Part shown: positions 53,380 to 61,933 of the stretch, piece by piece | How positions within the stretch are numbered: the stretch's first letter is position 1 | Layout: every line of letters begins with the position of its first letter | The notes under the pieces: generated by a model | What the model saw: the letters and a program-made list of their open reading frames with translations, nothing else | What the model was told of the DNA's origin: nothing | Database searches by the model: none | Assembly: GCA_963840665.1 (NCBI GenBank) | Contig: CAWIZO010000012.1 | Location: 62,001-126,000, forward strand | Direction: 5' to 3' | Source of the DNA: DATFTE01 sp963840665 | Lineage (GTDB): Bacteria > Acidobacteriota > Terriglobia > Terriglobales > Acidobacteriaceae | Length of the DNA stretch: 64,000 nt | Translations under genes and position numbers: made by a program

Positions 53380-54423
53380 CTACTGGTCGGTTTCGTTTAA
53401 TAGTTTGTCGAAGAGGCGCGCTATATAGGAGACGGCATTCATCGTGTGCTGGTAGTCCATGCGCGTGGGTCCGATGACGGCGAGCGAGCCCATGACTTCT
53501 CCGCCGACACGGGCCGGGGCGCCGATGAGCACCAGATTGCGCATGGATGGTAGCGCCTGATCGAGTCCGATCACGACGCGCACCGCTTCCTGTTTGACAT
53601 CGAGATAGGCGCTGAGCAGTTCGACGACTTTCTGTTTCTCCTCCAGCGTTTTCAACAATTCTTGCAGACGTTGTTTGTCTTGCTCGCCGGTGACGAGGTT
53701 TGCGGCGCCTTCGACGTAGACGGACTGTTTGGAATCATCCGCGGCGAGCGCGCCCTGGCGATAGAGCTGGTCAAGCGAACTCATCAGGCGGTCATACTCG
53801 CTGCGTTCCTGTTCGAGACGGCGGCCGAGTTCGGTGCGCATGGAGTCCATGGTCCATCCCCGGAAGTTGTCGTTGATGAAGCGGGCGGCGGCATCGAGAT
53901 CCGCTTGCGGAAGATCGAGACGCAGCACACGATCGCGGACAAGACCCGAGCGCGTAATCACTACGGCCAGAACTTTCTGATCGCCGAGGCGCGAGAAATA
54001 AACGTGCTCGAGCGCGTTCTTCGGACCATCGATGGCTACCGCGACTCCGACGTTGCGTGAAATCAGCGACAACACGTGCGACGTGCGCTCCATGAATTCC
54101 TGCACGTCGGCAACTCCGTGAAGCGAGTCGGTGATGATGCTCTCGTCGGTGTGAGATAGGTGTGCCGTACCGGTGAGTTGCTCGACGTAATAACGGTAGG
54201 CCTCTGGAGTAGGCACACGTCCGGCAGAAGTGTGCGGCTGCTCAAGCAAACCGGCATCGGAGAGGTCGGCCATGACGTTGCGAATGGTGGCCGGGCTGAG
54301 TCCCTCACGGTTGACGCGGGCCAGGGTACGCGATCCGACGGGTTCGCCGGTGGCGATGAAAGTCTCAACGATGGCGGTCAGAATCTCGCGTTCCCGATCG
54401 CCGATAGATTGCTGTGGAGGCAT
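53380..54423 (-). CDS. hrcA: Heat-inducible transcription repressor HrcA
   Basis: The 347-residue repressor has the winged helix (EREILTAIVETFIATGEPVG, ATIRNVMADLSDAGLLEQP, HTSAGRVPTPEAYRYYVEQ) and the HrcA dimerisation domain. It binds the CIRCE operator and represses chaperone genes. A CIRCE site and a matching promoter lie directly upstream, so it is self-regulated and probably drives grpE and dnaJ too. Confidence 0.95.
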   Translation of the reverse strand: MPPQQSIGDREREILTAIVETFIATGEPVGSRTLARVNREGLSPATIRNVMADLSDAGLLEQPHTSAGRVPTPEAYRYYVEQLTGTAHLSHTDESIITDSLHGVADVQEFMERTSHVLSLISRNVGVAVAIDGPKNALEHVYFSRLGDQKVLAVVITRSGLVRDRVLRLDLPQADLDAAARFINDNFRGWTMDSMRTELGRRLEQERSEYDRLMSSLDQLYRQGALAADDSKQSVYVEGAANLVTGEQDKQRLQELLKTLEEKQKVVELLSAYLDVKQEAVRVVIGLDQALPSMRNLVLIGAPARVGGEVMGSLAVIGPTRMDYQHTMNAVSYIARLFDKLLNETDQ

Positions 54424-54462
54424 GTCTTAACTGCTCGATTCCCATTAACTACAGTAGATACA

Positions 54463-54491
54463 GGAGTTTAGACAGTATCAAGCTAAACTCC
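54463..54491 (-). promoter_or_regulatory. 5'-UTR hairpin of hrcA
   Basis: GGAGTTTAG (54463-54471) pairs perfectly with CTAAACTCC (54483-54491) across an 11-base loop. Given the promoter at 54502-54530, it falls at the very beginning of the message. Confidence 0.55.
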
Positions 54492-54501
54492 CCCAGCATT
54501 G

Positions 54502-54530
54502 ATTCTAGGAAGCTCAACCGTCCCTGTCAA
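54502..54530 (-). promoter_or_regulatory. Promoter of hrcA
   Basis: On the minus strand TTGACA (54525-54530), a 17-bp spacer and TAGAAT (54502-54507) make a near-consensus sigma-70 promoter, just downstream of CIRCE. Confidence 0.7.
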
Positions 54531-54533
54531 GGG

Positions 54534-54560
54534 TTAGCACTCTCGAGGGGAGAATGCTAA
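54534..54560. promoter_or_regulatory. CIRCE operator (HrcA site)
   Basis: TTAGCACTC, a 9-base spacer and GAATGCTAA match the CIRCE consensus with one mismatch. It lies 3 bp before the -35 box of the hrcA promoter and 40 bp upstream of the divergent FAD-oxidoreductase start, so it might affect that gene as well. Confidence 0.9.
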
Positions 54561-54600
54561 TCGTTGACCGGAGTTGAGGGGGTGCTTTAGTTTGGCGGGG

Positions 54601-55695
54601 ATGACGAAACCGCATGTGGTCGTAGTGGGGGCCGGGGCGTTTGGCGGGTGGACGGCGCTCTATCTTTTGCGCCGGGGAGCGCGCGTCACGCTAGTGGATG
54701 CGTGGGGGCCGGGAAATTCGCGGGCCTCTTCGGGCGGGGAGACGCGAGTGATTCGGGGGACGTATGGTCCGGGCCAGCCTTATACAAGGATGGCGGCCAG
54801 GGCGGCGGTGTTGTGGGGTGAGCACGAGAAGAAATGGAAGCGGCAGTTGATGCATCGGATTGGTGTTCTGTGGATGGCGGCGGAGGGGGACGATCAGTTT
54901 GAGCGTGGGTCGATTGTGGAGTTGCGAGATGCGCGGATTCGTTATGAGGAGCTTTCGCGCGCGGAGATGAAGTCGCGATGGCCGCAGATTTATCTGGACG
55001 ATGTTCCGTGGGGGATCTTCGAACCCGATGGCGGATTCTTGATGGCGCGAGTTTCTTGCCAGGCAGTGGCGGAGGGATTTCTGGCCGAAGGCGGAGAGTT
55101 TCGCTTGGCGGCGATTGAAGGTGATCTGGAACGATCGAACTGGGACGCGGTGAAGTTGTCCGATGGATCGAAGCTGGCGGCAGACGCTTATGTATTTGCG
55201 TGCGGACCGTGGCTCGGGAAATTGTTCCCGCAAGCGGTTGGGGCTCGGGTGAAGGCAACGAAGCAGGATTTGTTTTTCTTCGGCGCTCCCGCCGGGGACG
55301 ACCGGTTCTCGGACGCGCGGTTGCCCGTGTGGGGAGATCATCGAGCGCCGTTCATGTATGGAATTCCGGGGAATGATGGGCGGGGATTCAAGATCGCAGA
55401 CGACACGCGGGGGCCGGAGTTTGATCCGACGACGGGTGAGCGGGTAGCGAGTCTCGAGGGCTTGAAAGTAGTACGCGAATATATGTCCTACCGTTTTCCC
55501 GGGATGAAGGATGCGCCGCTAGTGGAGACTCGGGTGTGCCAGTACGAGCAGAGTCCGGATGGAAACTTCATTGTGGAGCAGCATCCGGCGGCGGAGAATG
55601 TGTGGATCGTGGGCGGCGGTTCAGGCCACGGGTTCAAGCACGGGCCAGCGTTGGGAGAAATGGTCGCGGCGAGAGTTCTGAGTGCAACGCTCTGA
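54601..55695 (+). CDS. FAD-dependent oxidoreductase (DAO family)
   Basis: The 364-residue product begins with a Rossmann fold (HVVVVGAGAFGGWTALYLLR) and has the DAO motif GGETRVIRGTYGP and a C-terminal IVGGGSGHGFKHGPALGE. This is the layout of glycine/sarcosine or D-amino-acid oxidases; the substrate is not clear. The start at 54601 directly precedes the Rossmann fold; an upstream TTG at 54574 would reach almost into CIRCE. The gene diverges from hrcA. Confidence 0.85.
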   Translation: MTKPHVVVVGAGAFGGWTALYLLRRGARVTLVDAWGPGNSRASSGGETRVIRGTYGPGQPYTRMAARAAVLWGEHEKKWKRQLMHRIGVLWMAAEGDDQFERGSIVELRDARIRYEELSRAEMKSRWPQIYLDDVPWGIFEPDGGFLMARVSCQAVAEGFLAEGGEFRLAAIEGDLERSNWDAVKLSDGSKLAADAYVFACGPWLGKLFPQAVGARVKATKQDLFFFGAPAGDDRFSDARLPVWGDHRAPFMYGIPGNDGRGFKIADDTRGPEFDPTTGERVASLEGLKVVREYMSYRFPGMKDAPLVETRVCQYEQSPDGNFIVEQHPAAENVWIVGGGSGHGFKHGPALGEMVAARVLSATL

Positions 55696-55749
55696 CCGAG
55701 CGTTTCTCACTCTGAGCAACCTTGCCGGAAGGTTCAGAGTCGAAGCCTC

Positions 55750-57330
55750 ATGTCTTCTGCGGTCACTAGGCCGCCTCGCAACTCACCGGGGGCGGCGAAT
55801 CCTTCAAGAAACCGGCGCAGACTCGCGCTTGGCCTGATCGTATTCGCAGTCTTTGTTGTTGCGGCGGTGCTCCTTTGGCGCCGCTGGTGGCCTTTTGAGC
55901 AGCCAACCGTCATCGAAAATCTCCAGCAAGCGAGCGACAGCCAGGTGCATGCTCGTGCCTTTCATCGCACCTACTTCCCTGCTCCCGGATGTGTTTTGGA
56001 TGGAGTGGTGTTCGTTCATGGGAAAAGTGCGCTCCCACTGATCACTATTGATCGTTTGACGATTCGCGGAAGCTACACTGGGATTCTTGCTCGCCATATT
56101 AGTCAGATTACTGCCGAAGGAATGCACGTAACGATTCCCGCATTCGGAACGGGAGAAGCTCTTCATACCACGCGGTCGTCGCTCACGATTGGGCAGATCG
56201 TTGCCAATGGAGCCACACTGGAAGTTGCTGCGAAGGATGCGAGCAAGGCGCCAATGCGTTTTGAAGTCCATGAAGCGGTCTTTAGCGGCGTGGGGTGGAA
56301 AGATCCTCTGAATTACCGCGTGAAGCTTCGCAATCCCAATCCGCCGGGGGAAATCAGCGCGGAGGGAAAGTTTGGCGTGTGGGATCAAACCGACCCGGCG
56401 CGCACTACAGTGTCAGGTAAATACACGTTCGCGCAGGCGGATCTCAGCATTTATCGTGGCATCGCCGGGACGCTATCGTCGGAGGGCGAGTTTGGCGGCA
56501 ATCTGGGGCATATCGATATTTCGGGTACCACCGATACGCCAAACTTCGAAGTGACGATGGGAGAACACCCGGTGCACCTTATGACCCAGTTCAGTGCTTA
56601 CGTGGATGCGACTCACGGCGATATTTTTCTGAAACGCGTCGATGCCCGGTTTCGAAAGACGCGCGTGGTGGCGAAAGGCAGCATTGCAAAATCGGCGAAG
56701 GCCCCGGGAAAAACAACACGTATCGAACTGGGCACAAATAACGGCCGTATCGAAGATCTGCTGGGATTGTTCGTGAAGAAAGAGCGGGCGCCGATGTCGG
56801 GAGCTGTCAACTTGCGAGCGACCGTAGAAATTCCGCCCGGAGATGAGCCCTTCCTGAAGAAAGTTACGCTGAAAGGGGAATTTGGCATCGGCGGCGGCGA
56901 GTTCTCTGCGCCTGCGACGCAGGAAGGAGTAGACAAGCTGAGCGCCGGAGCCCGCGGAGAGAAAGAGTCGGCCGACCCTGAAACCGTGGTCACTGACCTG
57001 ATCGGGCAAGTGAATCTCGAAAATGGCGTAGCCCAGTTTTCAGATCTCTCGTTCGGAGTGCCGGGCGCGCGCGCGCGAATGCACGGGAGCTACAACGTGA
57101 TCAACCACAGGATTGATTTGCGCGGGCAAATGCGCGTGGATACGAAGATTTCGAACACCACCACCGGAGCGAAGGCATTCTTGTTGAAGATGATGGATCC
57201 GTTCTTCAAGAAGAGGAAGAAAGGCGAGGTTCTGCCGGTAAAGATTTCAGGGACGTACGAGAGGCCAACATTCGGGCTCGACCTTGGCGACAAGAATGCG
57301 CAAGTGGCCCCGTATGCGAAGGGCCACTGA
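55750..57330 (+). CDS. AsmA-like membrane-anchored protein
   Basis: The 526-residue product has a basic N-terminus, one membrane helix (RRLALGLIVFAVFVVAAVLL) and a large beta-rich body with AsmA/DUF748-type repeats (KTRVVAKGSIAKSAKAPGKT, GAVNLRATVEIPPGDEPF, KVTLKGEFGIGGGEFSAPA). The C-terminal part has FSDLSFGVPGARARMHGSY followed by INHRIDLRGQM. AsmA-like proteins span the periplasm and take part in outer-membrane lipid supply; here this is inference. It follows the oxidoreductase on the same strand by 54 bp. Confidence 0.75.
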   Translation: MSSAVTRPPRNSPGAANPSRNRRRLALGLIVFAVFVVAAVLLWRRWWPFEQPTVIENLQQASDSQVHARAFHRTYFPAPGCVLDGVVFVHGKSALPLITIDRLTIRGSYTGILARHISQITAEGMHVTIPAFGTGEALHTTRSSLTIGQIVANGATLEVAAKDASKAPMRFEVHEAVFSGVGWKDPLNYRVKLRNPNPPGEISAEGKFGVWDQTDPARTTVSGKYTFAQADLSIYRGIAGTLSSEGEFGGNLGHIDISGTTDTPNFEVTMGEHPVHLMTQFSAYVDATHGDIFLKRVDARFRKTRVVAKGSIAKSAKAPGKTTRIELGTNNGRIEDLLGLFVKKERAPMSGAVNLRATVEIPPGDEPFLKKVTLKGEFGIGGGEFSAPATQEGVDKLSAGARGEKESADPETVVTDLIGQVNLENGVAQFSDLSFGVPGARARMHGSYNVINHRIDLRGQMRVDTKISNTTTGAKAFLLKMMDPFFKKRKKGEVLPVKISGTYERPTFGLDLGDKNAQVAPYAKGH

Positions 57331-57337
57331 AAGCGCG

Positions 57338-57400
57338 ATTCTCCCATCCACGGCTTACGCCGTGGGCTGCACTCTGACGCCGCTCCGCGGCTGAAGTTCA
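57338..57400. repeat. CCACGGCTTACGCCGTGG-type dispersed hairpin
   Basis: CCACGGCTTACGCCGTGG and GCCGCTCCGCGGC form two hairpins between convergent genes, 2 bp after the Mrp stop. It matches 53262-53320. Confidence 0.75.
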
Positions 57401-57402
57401 CG

Positions 57403-58242
57403 CTACTGGATTTGGATTACGCTTTCGGGGGCGTTGGATTTCACTTCTGTCACACGCGCGACGACTTTGCGCGCGAATTCATAGAGTGATTTGACCGAAG
57501 GGGAATCCATGTTTTTCAGCACAGCGGGCGAGCCACTGTCTCCGGCTTCGCGGATTTTGGGATCGAGTTGAACCTCTCCGAGGTAAGCCACTCCAAACTG
57601 TTTCGCAGTTTTCTCGGCGCCGCCGCGGGAAAAGATATCGGTCTGATGATTGCAGTTGGGACAGACGAAATAGCTCATGTTCTCGACCATGCCAACGATG
57701 TCTACTTTCATCTGACGGAACATTTCGATGGCTTTGCGCGCGTCTTGCAGCGAGACATCGGAGGGCGTGGAGACGACAATGGCTCCGGTGAGCGGGACCG
57801 TCTGAATCAGCGAGAGCGCGACGTCGCCGGTGCCGGGAGGAAGGTCGATCACGAGGTAGTCGAGATGTCCCCATTCCACTGAGCCCAGAAATTGCTTGAT
57901 GATGGAATGCAGCATAGGGCCACGCCAGATCAGCGGTTTGTCGCCGGGATTTAGAAATCCTACCGAGATGACTTTGAGGCCGTGGGCGTCTAGAGGCTCG
58001 ATGCGGTTGTCGCCGACGACGCGCGGCTGGTCGCTGGTGCCCAGCATAAGGGGAACGTTGGGGCCGTAGACATCGGCGTCGAGCAGTCCGACTTTGTGAC
58101 CCATTTGGACGAGGGCAATGGCCAGATTCACCGCGAGGGTGGTCTTCCCTACTCCGCCTTTGCCGGAGCCGACGGCGATGATGGCATCGACGCCAGGCAG
58201 GGGTTGCGGGCCTTGGGGTTGCTGTCCGGGACGCGGGGGCAT
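57403..58242 (-). CDS. Mrp/NBP35-family iron-sulfur carrier ATPase
   Basis: The product of about 279 residues has the deviant Walker A motif GSGKGGVGKTTLAVNLAIAL, Walker B LVIDLPPGTGD and the CxxC of YFVCPNCNHQTD that holds a bridging 4Fe-4S cluster. It should carry iron-sulfur clusters to target enzymes. It lacks the N-terminal DUF59 domain of longer Mrp proteins. The start at 58242 is the most downstream good ATG; a GTG at 58254 with GGTGA upstream may be the true one. Confidence 0.85.
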   Translation of the reverse strand: MPPRPGQQPQGPQPLPGVDAIIAVGSGKGGVGKTTLAVNLAIALVQMGHKVGLLDADVYGPNVPLMLGTSDQPRVVGDNRIEPLDAHGLKVISVGFLNPGDKPLIWRGPMLHSIIKQFLGSVEWGHLDYLVIDLPPGTGDVALSLIQTVPLTGAIVVSTPSDVSLQDARKAIEMFRQMKVDIVGMVENMSYFVCPNCNHQTDIFSRGGAEKTAKQFGVAYLGEVQLDPKIREAGDSGSPAVLKNMDSPSVKSLYEFARKVVARVTEVKSNAPESVIQIQ

Positions 58243-58302
58243 GGGGGAATTCACGAGGGTCACCTTCCGAAGTCGATTATACGGGAAGTCGGGGAGGCGA
58301 GC

Positions 58303-58351
58303 ATTCAGCACTCAGCACTCAGCACTCAGCATTCAGCATTCAGCATTCAGC
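58303..58351. repeat. CAGCACT/CATTCAG short tandem repeat
   Basis: Six or seven 7-base units, alternating CAGCACT and CAGCATT, lie upstream of the Mrp gene. Confidence 0.85.
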
Positions 58352-58524
58352 CAACCCGGATTCGGCACGCGTGGGCGGCCCTGTGGGGGTGAATTTTGTT
58401 TCTTCGCGTCCCGGCGCTGAACGAAGCCCAGGATTCAGCAGGAAGAATTCAGCCAGACCCAGTCCGGCGATGAGGGCAGATATTTCAGGAGCGTGGCTGA
58501 TTGCCGAGTGCTGACTGCTGTCTT

Positions 58525-59280
58525 TCACACTGCCAAATATCCGCCATCCACGGGGAAGGCCGCGCCGGTGACCCAGGAAGACTCGTCGCTGGCAAGATAG
58601 ACGGCGAGTCCGCCCACGTCTTCGGGTTTGCCGAGGCGTCCGATGGGATGGACGGCGATTCGGTCGCGGCGGACAGCTTCGGGGTCAGAAGCCTTGCGGA
58701 AGACTTCGGCGGTCAAATCTGTTTCGACGAAACCGGGGCAGATAGCATTCACTCGAATATTTTCCTGAGCATGGTCGAGCGCCATGGATTTCGTTAGCAG
58801 GACGACCGCTCCTTTCGATGGCGCGTAAGCGGCACGATTGCGGGCGCCGTTTACACCGAGGACAGAAGCGATGTTGATGATGGATCCGCCTCCCGCTGCA
58901 CGCATCGCGGGAAGTGCGACACGGGAGAAGAGCCAGAGGCCACGGACATTGACATTGAAGGTCTGGTCCCACTCGGCTTCGGTGATCTGCTCGGCGGTAC
59001 CGACATGGAGGACACCTGCGTTGTTGAGCAGGACATTGAGAAAGCCGAAGCGGCTGACCGTTTCGTGGATGACACTGTCGATGTCTAGGGTCTTGGTGAC
59101 GTCGGCTTCGAGGATGAGGGCGTTGCTTCCGATGGCATTCGCGGTTTCTTCGAGTGGAGTGCGGCGGCGTCCGACGAGGGTGACGTTGGCTCCGGCCTGC
59201 GCGAGAGCGATGGCACAGGCGCGTCCGATGCCGGTGCCGGCGCCGGTGACGATGGCGGTTTTGTTGGTTAAGCGGGGCAT
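58525..59280 (-). CDS. Short-chain dehydrogenase/reductase
   Basis: The 251-residue SDR has the cofactor motif TGAGTGIGRA, NNAGVLHVG, the catalytic S in INIASVLG with Y154-like YAPSKGAVV, and a C-terminal GWVTGAAFPVDGGYL-type end (WVTGAAFPVDGGYL). This is a classical SDR of the 3-oxoacyl/glucose-dehydrogenase type; the substrate is unknown. The start at 59280 is the family start; the frame upstream lies in a palindromic repeat at 59330. Confidence 0.88.
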   Translation of the reverse strand: MPRLTNKTAIVTGAGTGIGRACAIALAQAGANVTLVGRRRTPLEETANAIGSNALILEADVTKTLDIDSVIHETVSRFGFLNVLLNNAGVLHVGTAEQITEAEWDQTFNVNVRGLWLFSRVALPAMRAAGGGSIINIASVLGVNGARNRAAYAPSKGAVVLLTKSMALDHAQENIRVNAICPGFVETDLTAEVFRKASDPEAVRRDRIAVHPIGRLGKPEDVGGLAVYLASDESSWVTGAAFPVDGGYLAV

Positions 59281-59319
59281 TGGCTTGAGTATTGTACGAT
59301 GGCGAGTTTCTGTCGGCGC

Positions 59320-59360
59320 TCCGCGGCTACGCGGGCGAGGGCGCCCGCGCCACACCGCAA
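59320..59360. repeat. GCGGGCGAGGGCGCCCGCGCC palindrome
   Basis: GCGGGCGAGGGCGCCCGC forms a short hairpin directly after the cydB stop; it resembles the repeat piece at 21329. Confidence 0.5.
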
Positions 59361-59364
59361 ATTC

Positions 59365-60405
59365 TCAGTAGCCTTGGCTTTCCAAACGGACTTTGCCGCG
59401 GAACATGCGGTAGACGAAGACGAAGTAGCCGAGCGCCAGCACCACTGCGAGAATCCACCACGTGAGGCCGACGACGAGGCCGTGGTGTCCCGCCATGGAA
59501 TTAGCGATGGTGAGGTCGTATCCGGGATCAGTGCTCGCGGGCAGAACAACCGGATAGAGTGCGAAGACGGCACCCACCAGCATTCCTACGATGTAAAGGC
59601 TTGATCCAACGAAGGCGAGTTTGTCGGCGCCTTTGGGAGCGGTCCAGATCATGAGCGCGAGGCTTCCGAAGACGACGATGGGAATCAACATGCCGATCGG
59701 GTACGCCTCGTAGTTGTTCATGACGTGAGGGCGGGCGAAGTACGTCATCACCAGGCTAAAGCAAGTGAGGAAAAATTGCGCGGGCCAGAGCACAACCGCC
59801 ATTCCGCGAGCGCGCTTGCTGAGATCGCCGTCGGTCTTCACGGAGACATAAAGAGACCCGTGCACGGTGAGTGTGACTAAAGCGACGACTCCAGCCATGA
59901 TGGTGTACCAGTCGAGAATTCCGGGATGTGGGCCGAGGCGGAAATTCGTCCAGAGCGGTTCAAAGAAATATCCGTCGGGGCCGAGGGGAACACCGCGAAT
60001 GACGTTGCCGAGAGCGGCTCCGTAGAAAATGATGAGAAGAATGCTGGCGCCCGAAAACATGGCGTCAAACAGGCCTTGCCAGACAGAATTGTTGATGTGA
60101 GTGCGGAACTCGATCCCGATGGCGCGCAGCATGAGCAGCCAGAGGACAATCATCAGGGGAAGATAGAATCCGCTGAAGGCCGAGGCGTAGAGTTGCGGGA
60201 AGGCGAAGTAGAGAGTTCCGCCGGCGGCGAGAAGCCAGACTTCGTTGCCGTCCCAGACCGGCCCGATGGAGCGAAGAACCATTCTGCGTTCCTCGCTGGT
60301 CCTGGCGATTATGAGGTAGACGACTCCTGCGCCGAGGTCGAATCCGTCGAGAACGACGTACGCGGCCAGCATGACGGCAACGATCATGAACCAGATTGTT
60401 CCCAT
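59365..60405 (-). CDS. cydB: Cytochrome bd ubiquinol oxidase subunit II
   Basis: The 346-residue protein has eight or nine membrane helices and the family signature near its start (MLAAYVVLDGFDLGAGVVYL, then PVWDGNEVWLLAAGGTLYFA). With CydA it reduces oxygen to water while oxidising quinol. It lies 115 bp after cydA on the same strand and is complete. Confidence 0.95.
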   Translation of the reverse strand: MGTIWFMIVAVMLAAYVVLDGFDLGAGVVYLIIARTSEERRMVLRSIGPVWDGNEVWLLAAGGTLYFAFPQLYASAFSGFYLPLMIVLWLLMLRAIGIEFRTHINNSVWQGLFDAMFSGASILLIIFYGAALGNVIRGVPLGPDGYFFEPLWTNFRLGPHPGILDWYTIMAGVVALVTLTVHGSLYVSVKTDGDLSKRARGMAVVLWPAQFFLTCFSLVMTYFARPHVMNNYEAYPIGMLIPIVVFGSLALMIWTAPKGADKLAFVGSSLYIVGMLVGAVFALYPVVLPASTDPGYDLTIANSMAGHHGLVVGLTWWILAVVLALGYFVFVYRMFRGKVRLESQGY

Positions 60406-60419
60406 AAGACCTCAAATTG

Positions 60420-60505
60420 CAGCGGCTAAAGCCGGTCAACGTTGTTGCGTTTGCGGTATGGCTGAAGCCATACCCTGATACGAATCGTTCTGTCTGATGC
60501 AACGG
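60420..60505. repeat. GGTATGGCTGAAGCCATACC hairpin repeat
   Basis: GGTATGGCTGAAGCCATACC is a near-perfect palindrome, followed by two copies of CTGATACGAATC, in the gap between cydA and cydB. Confidence 0.7.
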
Positions 60506-60520
60506 CCTGATACGAATCTT

Positions 60521-61858
60521 CTAATGTGCTGCTGCGGGCTCGGCGATTGGTCCGTTCTCGATTTCGCGGTAGACGAGGAAGACGAACAGCAGGCCGAGCA
60601 TTAGGTACATTCCCATGAATCCGAGCAAAGTGAACATTCCGTTTCCGGCGGAGACATTTTTCGAATAACCGTCGGCGGTCAGCATCAGACCGTAGACGAG
60701 CCAGGGCTGGCGTCCGAGTTCGGCGGTAAGCCATCCGGCGGTGTTCGCGATGTACGGAAGCGGAAAGCTCAGCAGCAGGATCCAGAGCATCCAACGCGCG
60801 TCGAAAAGTTTGCCCATCCAGAGTAAAAAAATAGAGATCACCATTACCGCGATGAAGAAGGTCCCGAGTCCCACCATGATGTGATAGCTGTAATAAAGCA
60901 GTGGGATATTTTGCGGCCAGGAGTCGGGCGTGAAAGCGTCAAGTCCCTGCACATGGGCGTTCCAGGCGCGGTAGGTAAGGAAGCTGAGCATTTTGGGGAC
61001 AATGATGGGGTTGTCGATCTTCTTCTCTTCGACGTTGGGCTGGCCGATGATAACGAGCGGCGCGCCCGGTTGGCTGTCGAACAAGGCTTCCATGGCGGCT
61101 AACGTGACCGGCTGATTGAGGGCGATCATGCGTCCCTGGCCGTCACCCGTGGGAAAAAGTTGCAGGATGCTGAAGATGCATCCCGCTGCGACTCCAACTT
61201 TGACAAAGATTCTGCCGTGCTCGACGAACTTGCGGCCGAGCAGATAGAAAGCACCGACGGCCGCCATCACGAAGGCTCCGGTGATAGCCGCTCCGCTCAT
61301 GTTGTGCGCGTACTGCCACCAGGCCCATGGGTTGAGGATGAGATCCCAAAAGCTGGCAAGTTGAACCGAACCATCTGCGCCCTTTTCGTAGCCGACGGGA
61401 TGCTGCATCCAGGCATCGGTGGCAATGATGAAGAAGCCCGAGAGCCATGAGCCGAGAAAGACCGCTACCGCGGACCACCAGTGAGCTTTGGGGCTGAGGC
61501 GCTTCTCACCGTAAAGAAACAGGCCCAGGAAGGCGGACTCGAGGAAGAAAGCGAACATGCCTTCCATCGCGAGAGTCTGTCCGATCACGCCTCCGGCGAA
61601 GCGGGAGAACAGTGACCAGTTGGTACCGAACTGGAATTCCATGGGGATTCCAGTGACAACTCCGATAACAAAATTGATGGCGAAAATGCGGGCCCAGAAG
61701 CGCGCGGCCTGGTTATAGACCTCGTCGTTGCGGCGCAGGGCAAGGGTTTTCAGGATCACGATGAGCGGCGCCAAACCCATGGTGAGCTGAGGAAAGAGAT
61801 AGTGAAATGTGACCGTGAAGGCGAAGTGCAGACGATGAATCAGGAGTGCGCTGTCCAT
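60521..61858 (-). CDS. cydA: Cytochrome bd ubiquinol oxidase subunit I
   Basis: The 445-residue protein has nine helices and the heme regions: RLHFAFTVTFHYLFPQLTMG with the axial histidine, FAFFLESAFLGLFLYGEKR with the helix-III glutamates, HNMSGAAITGAFVMA and GRQPWLVYGLM. It is shorter than the E. coli protein, so it probably has the short quinol loop. It is the terminal oxidase for microaerobic growth. The start at 61858 is the family N-terminus. A CRP/FNR-type box lies 52 bp upstream. Confidence 0.95.
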   Translation of the reverse strand: MDSALLIHRLHFAFTVTFHYLFPQLTMGLAPLIVILKTLALRRNDEVYNQAARFWARIFAINFVIGVVTGIPMEFQFGTNWSLFSRFAGGVIGQTLAMEGMFAFFLESAFLGLFLYGEKRLSPKAHWWSAVAVFLGSWLSGFFIIATDAWMQHPVGYEKGADGSVQLASFWDLILNPWAWWQYAHNMSGAAITGAFVMAAVGAFYLLGRKFVEHGRIFVKVGVAAGCIFSILQLFPTGDGQGRMIALNQPVTLAAMEALFDSQPGAPLVIIGQPNVEEKKIDNPIIVPKMLSFLTYRAWNAHVQGLDAFTPDSWPQNIPLLYYSYHIMVGLGTFFIAVMVISIFLLWMGKLFDARWMLWILLLSFPLPYIANTAGWLTAELGRQPWLVYGLMLTADGYSKNVSAGNGMFTLLGFMGMYLMLGLLFVFLVYREIENGPIAEPAAAH

Positions 61859-61909
61859 AATTGCCCAAAGGGTTGAACAGAAATTATCTCTGAGCGCGCT
61901 ACGTCCCGA

Positions 61910-61925
61910 TGTGATCCAGGTCACA
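61910..61925. promoter_or_regulatory. CRP/FNR-type box upstream of cydA
   Basis: TGTGATCCAGGTCACA is a perfect TGTGA-N6-TCACA palindrome. A GATAATTT -10-like element lies about 30 bp downstream on the minus strand, which fits an activator binding near -41. This would link cydAB to oxygen or redox control. Confidence 0.6.
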
Positions 61926-61933
61926 CCAAGGCG

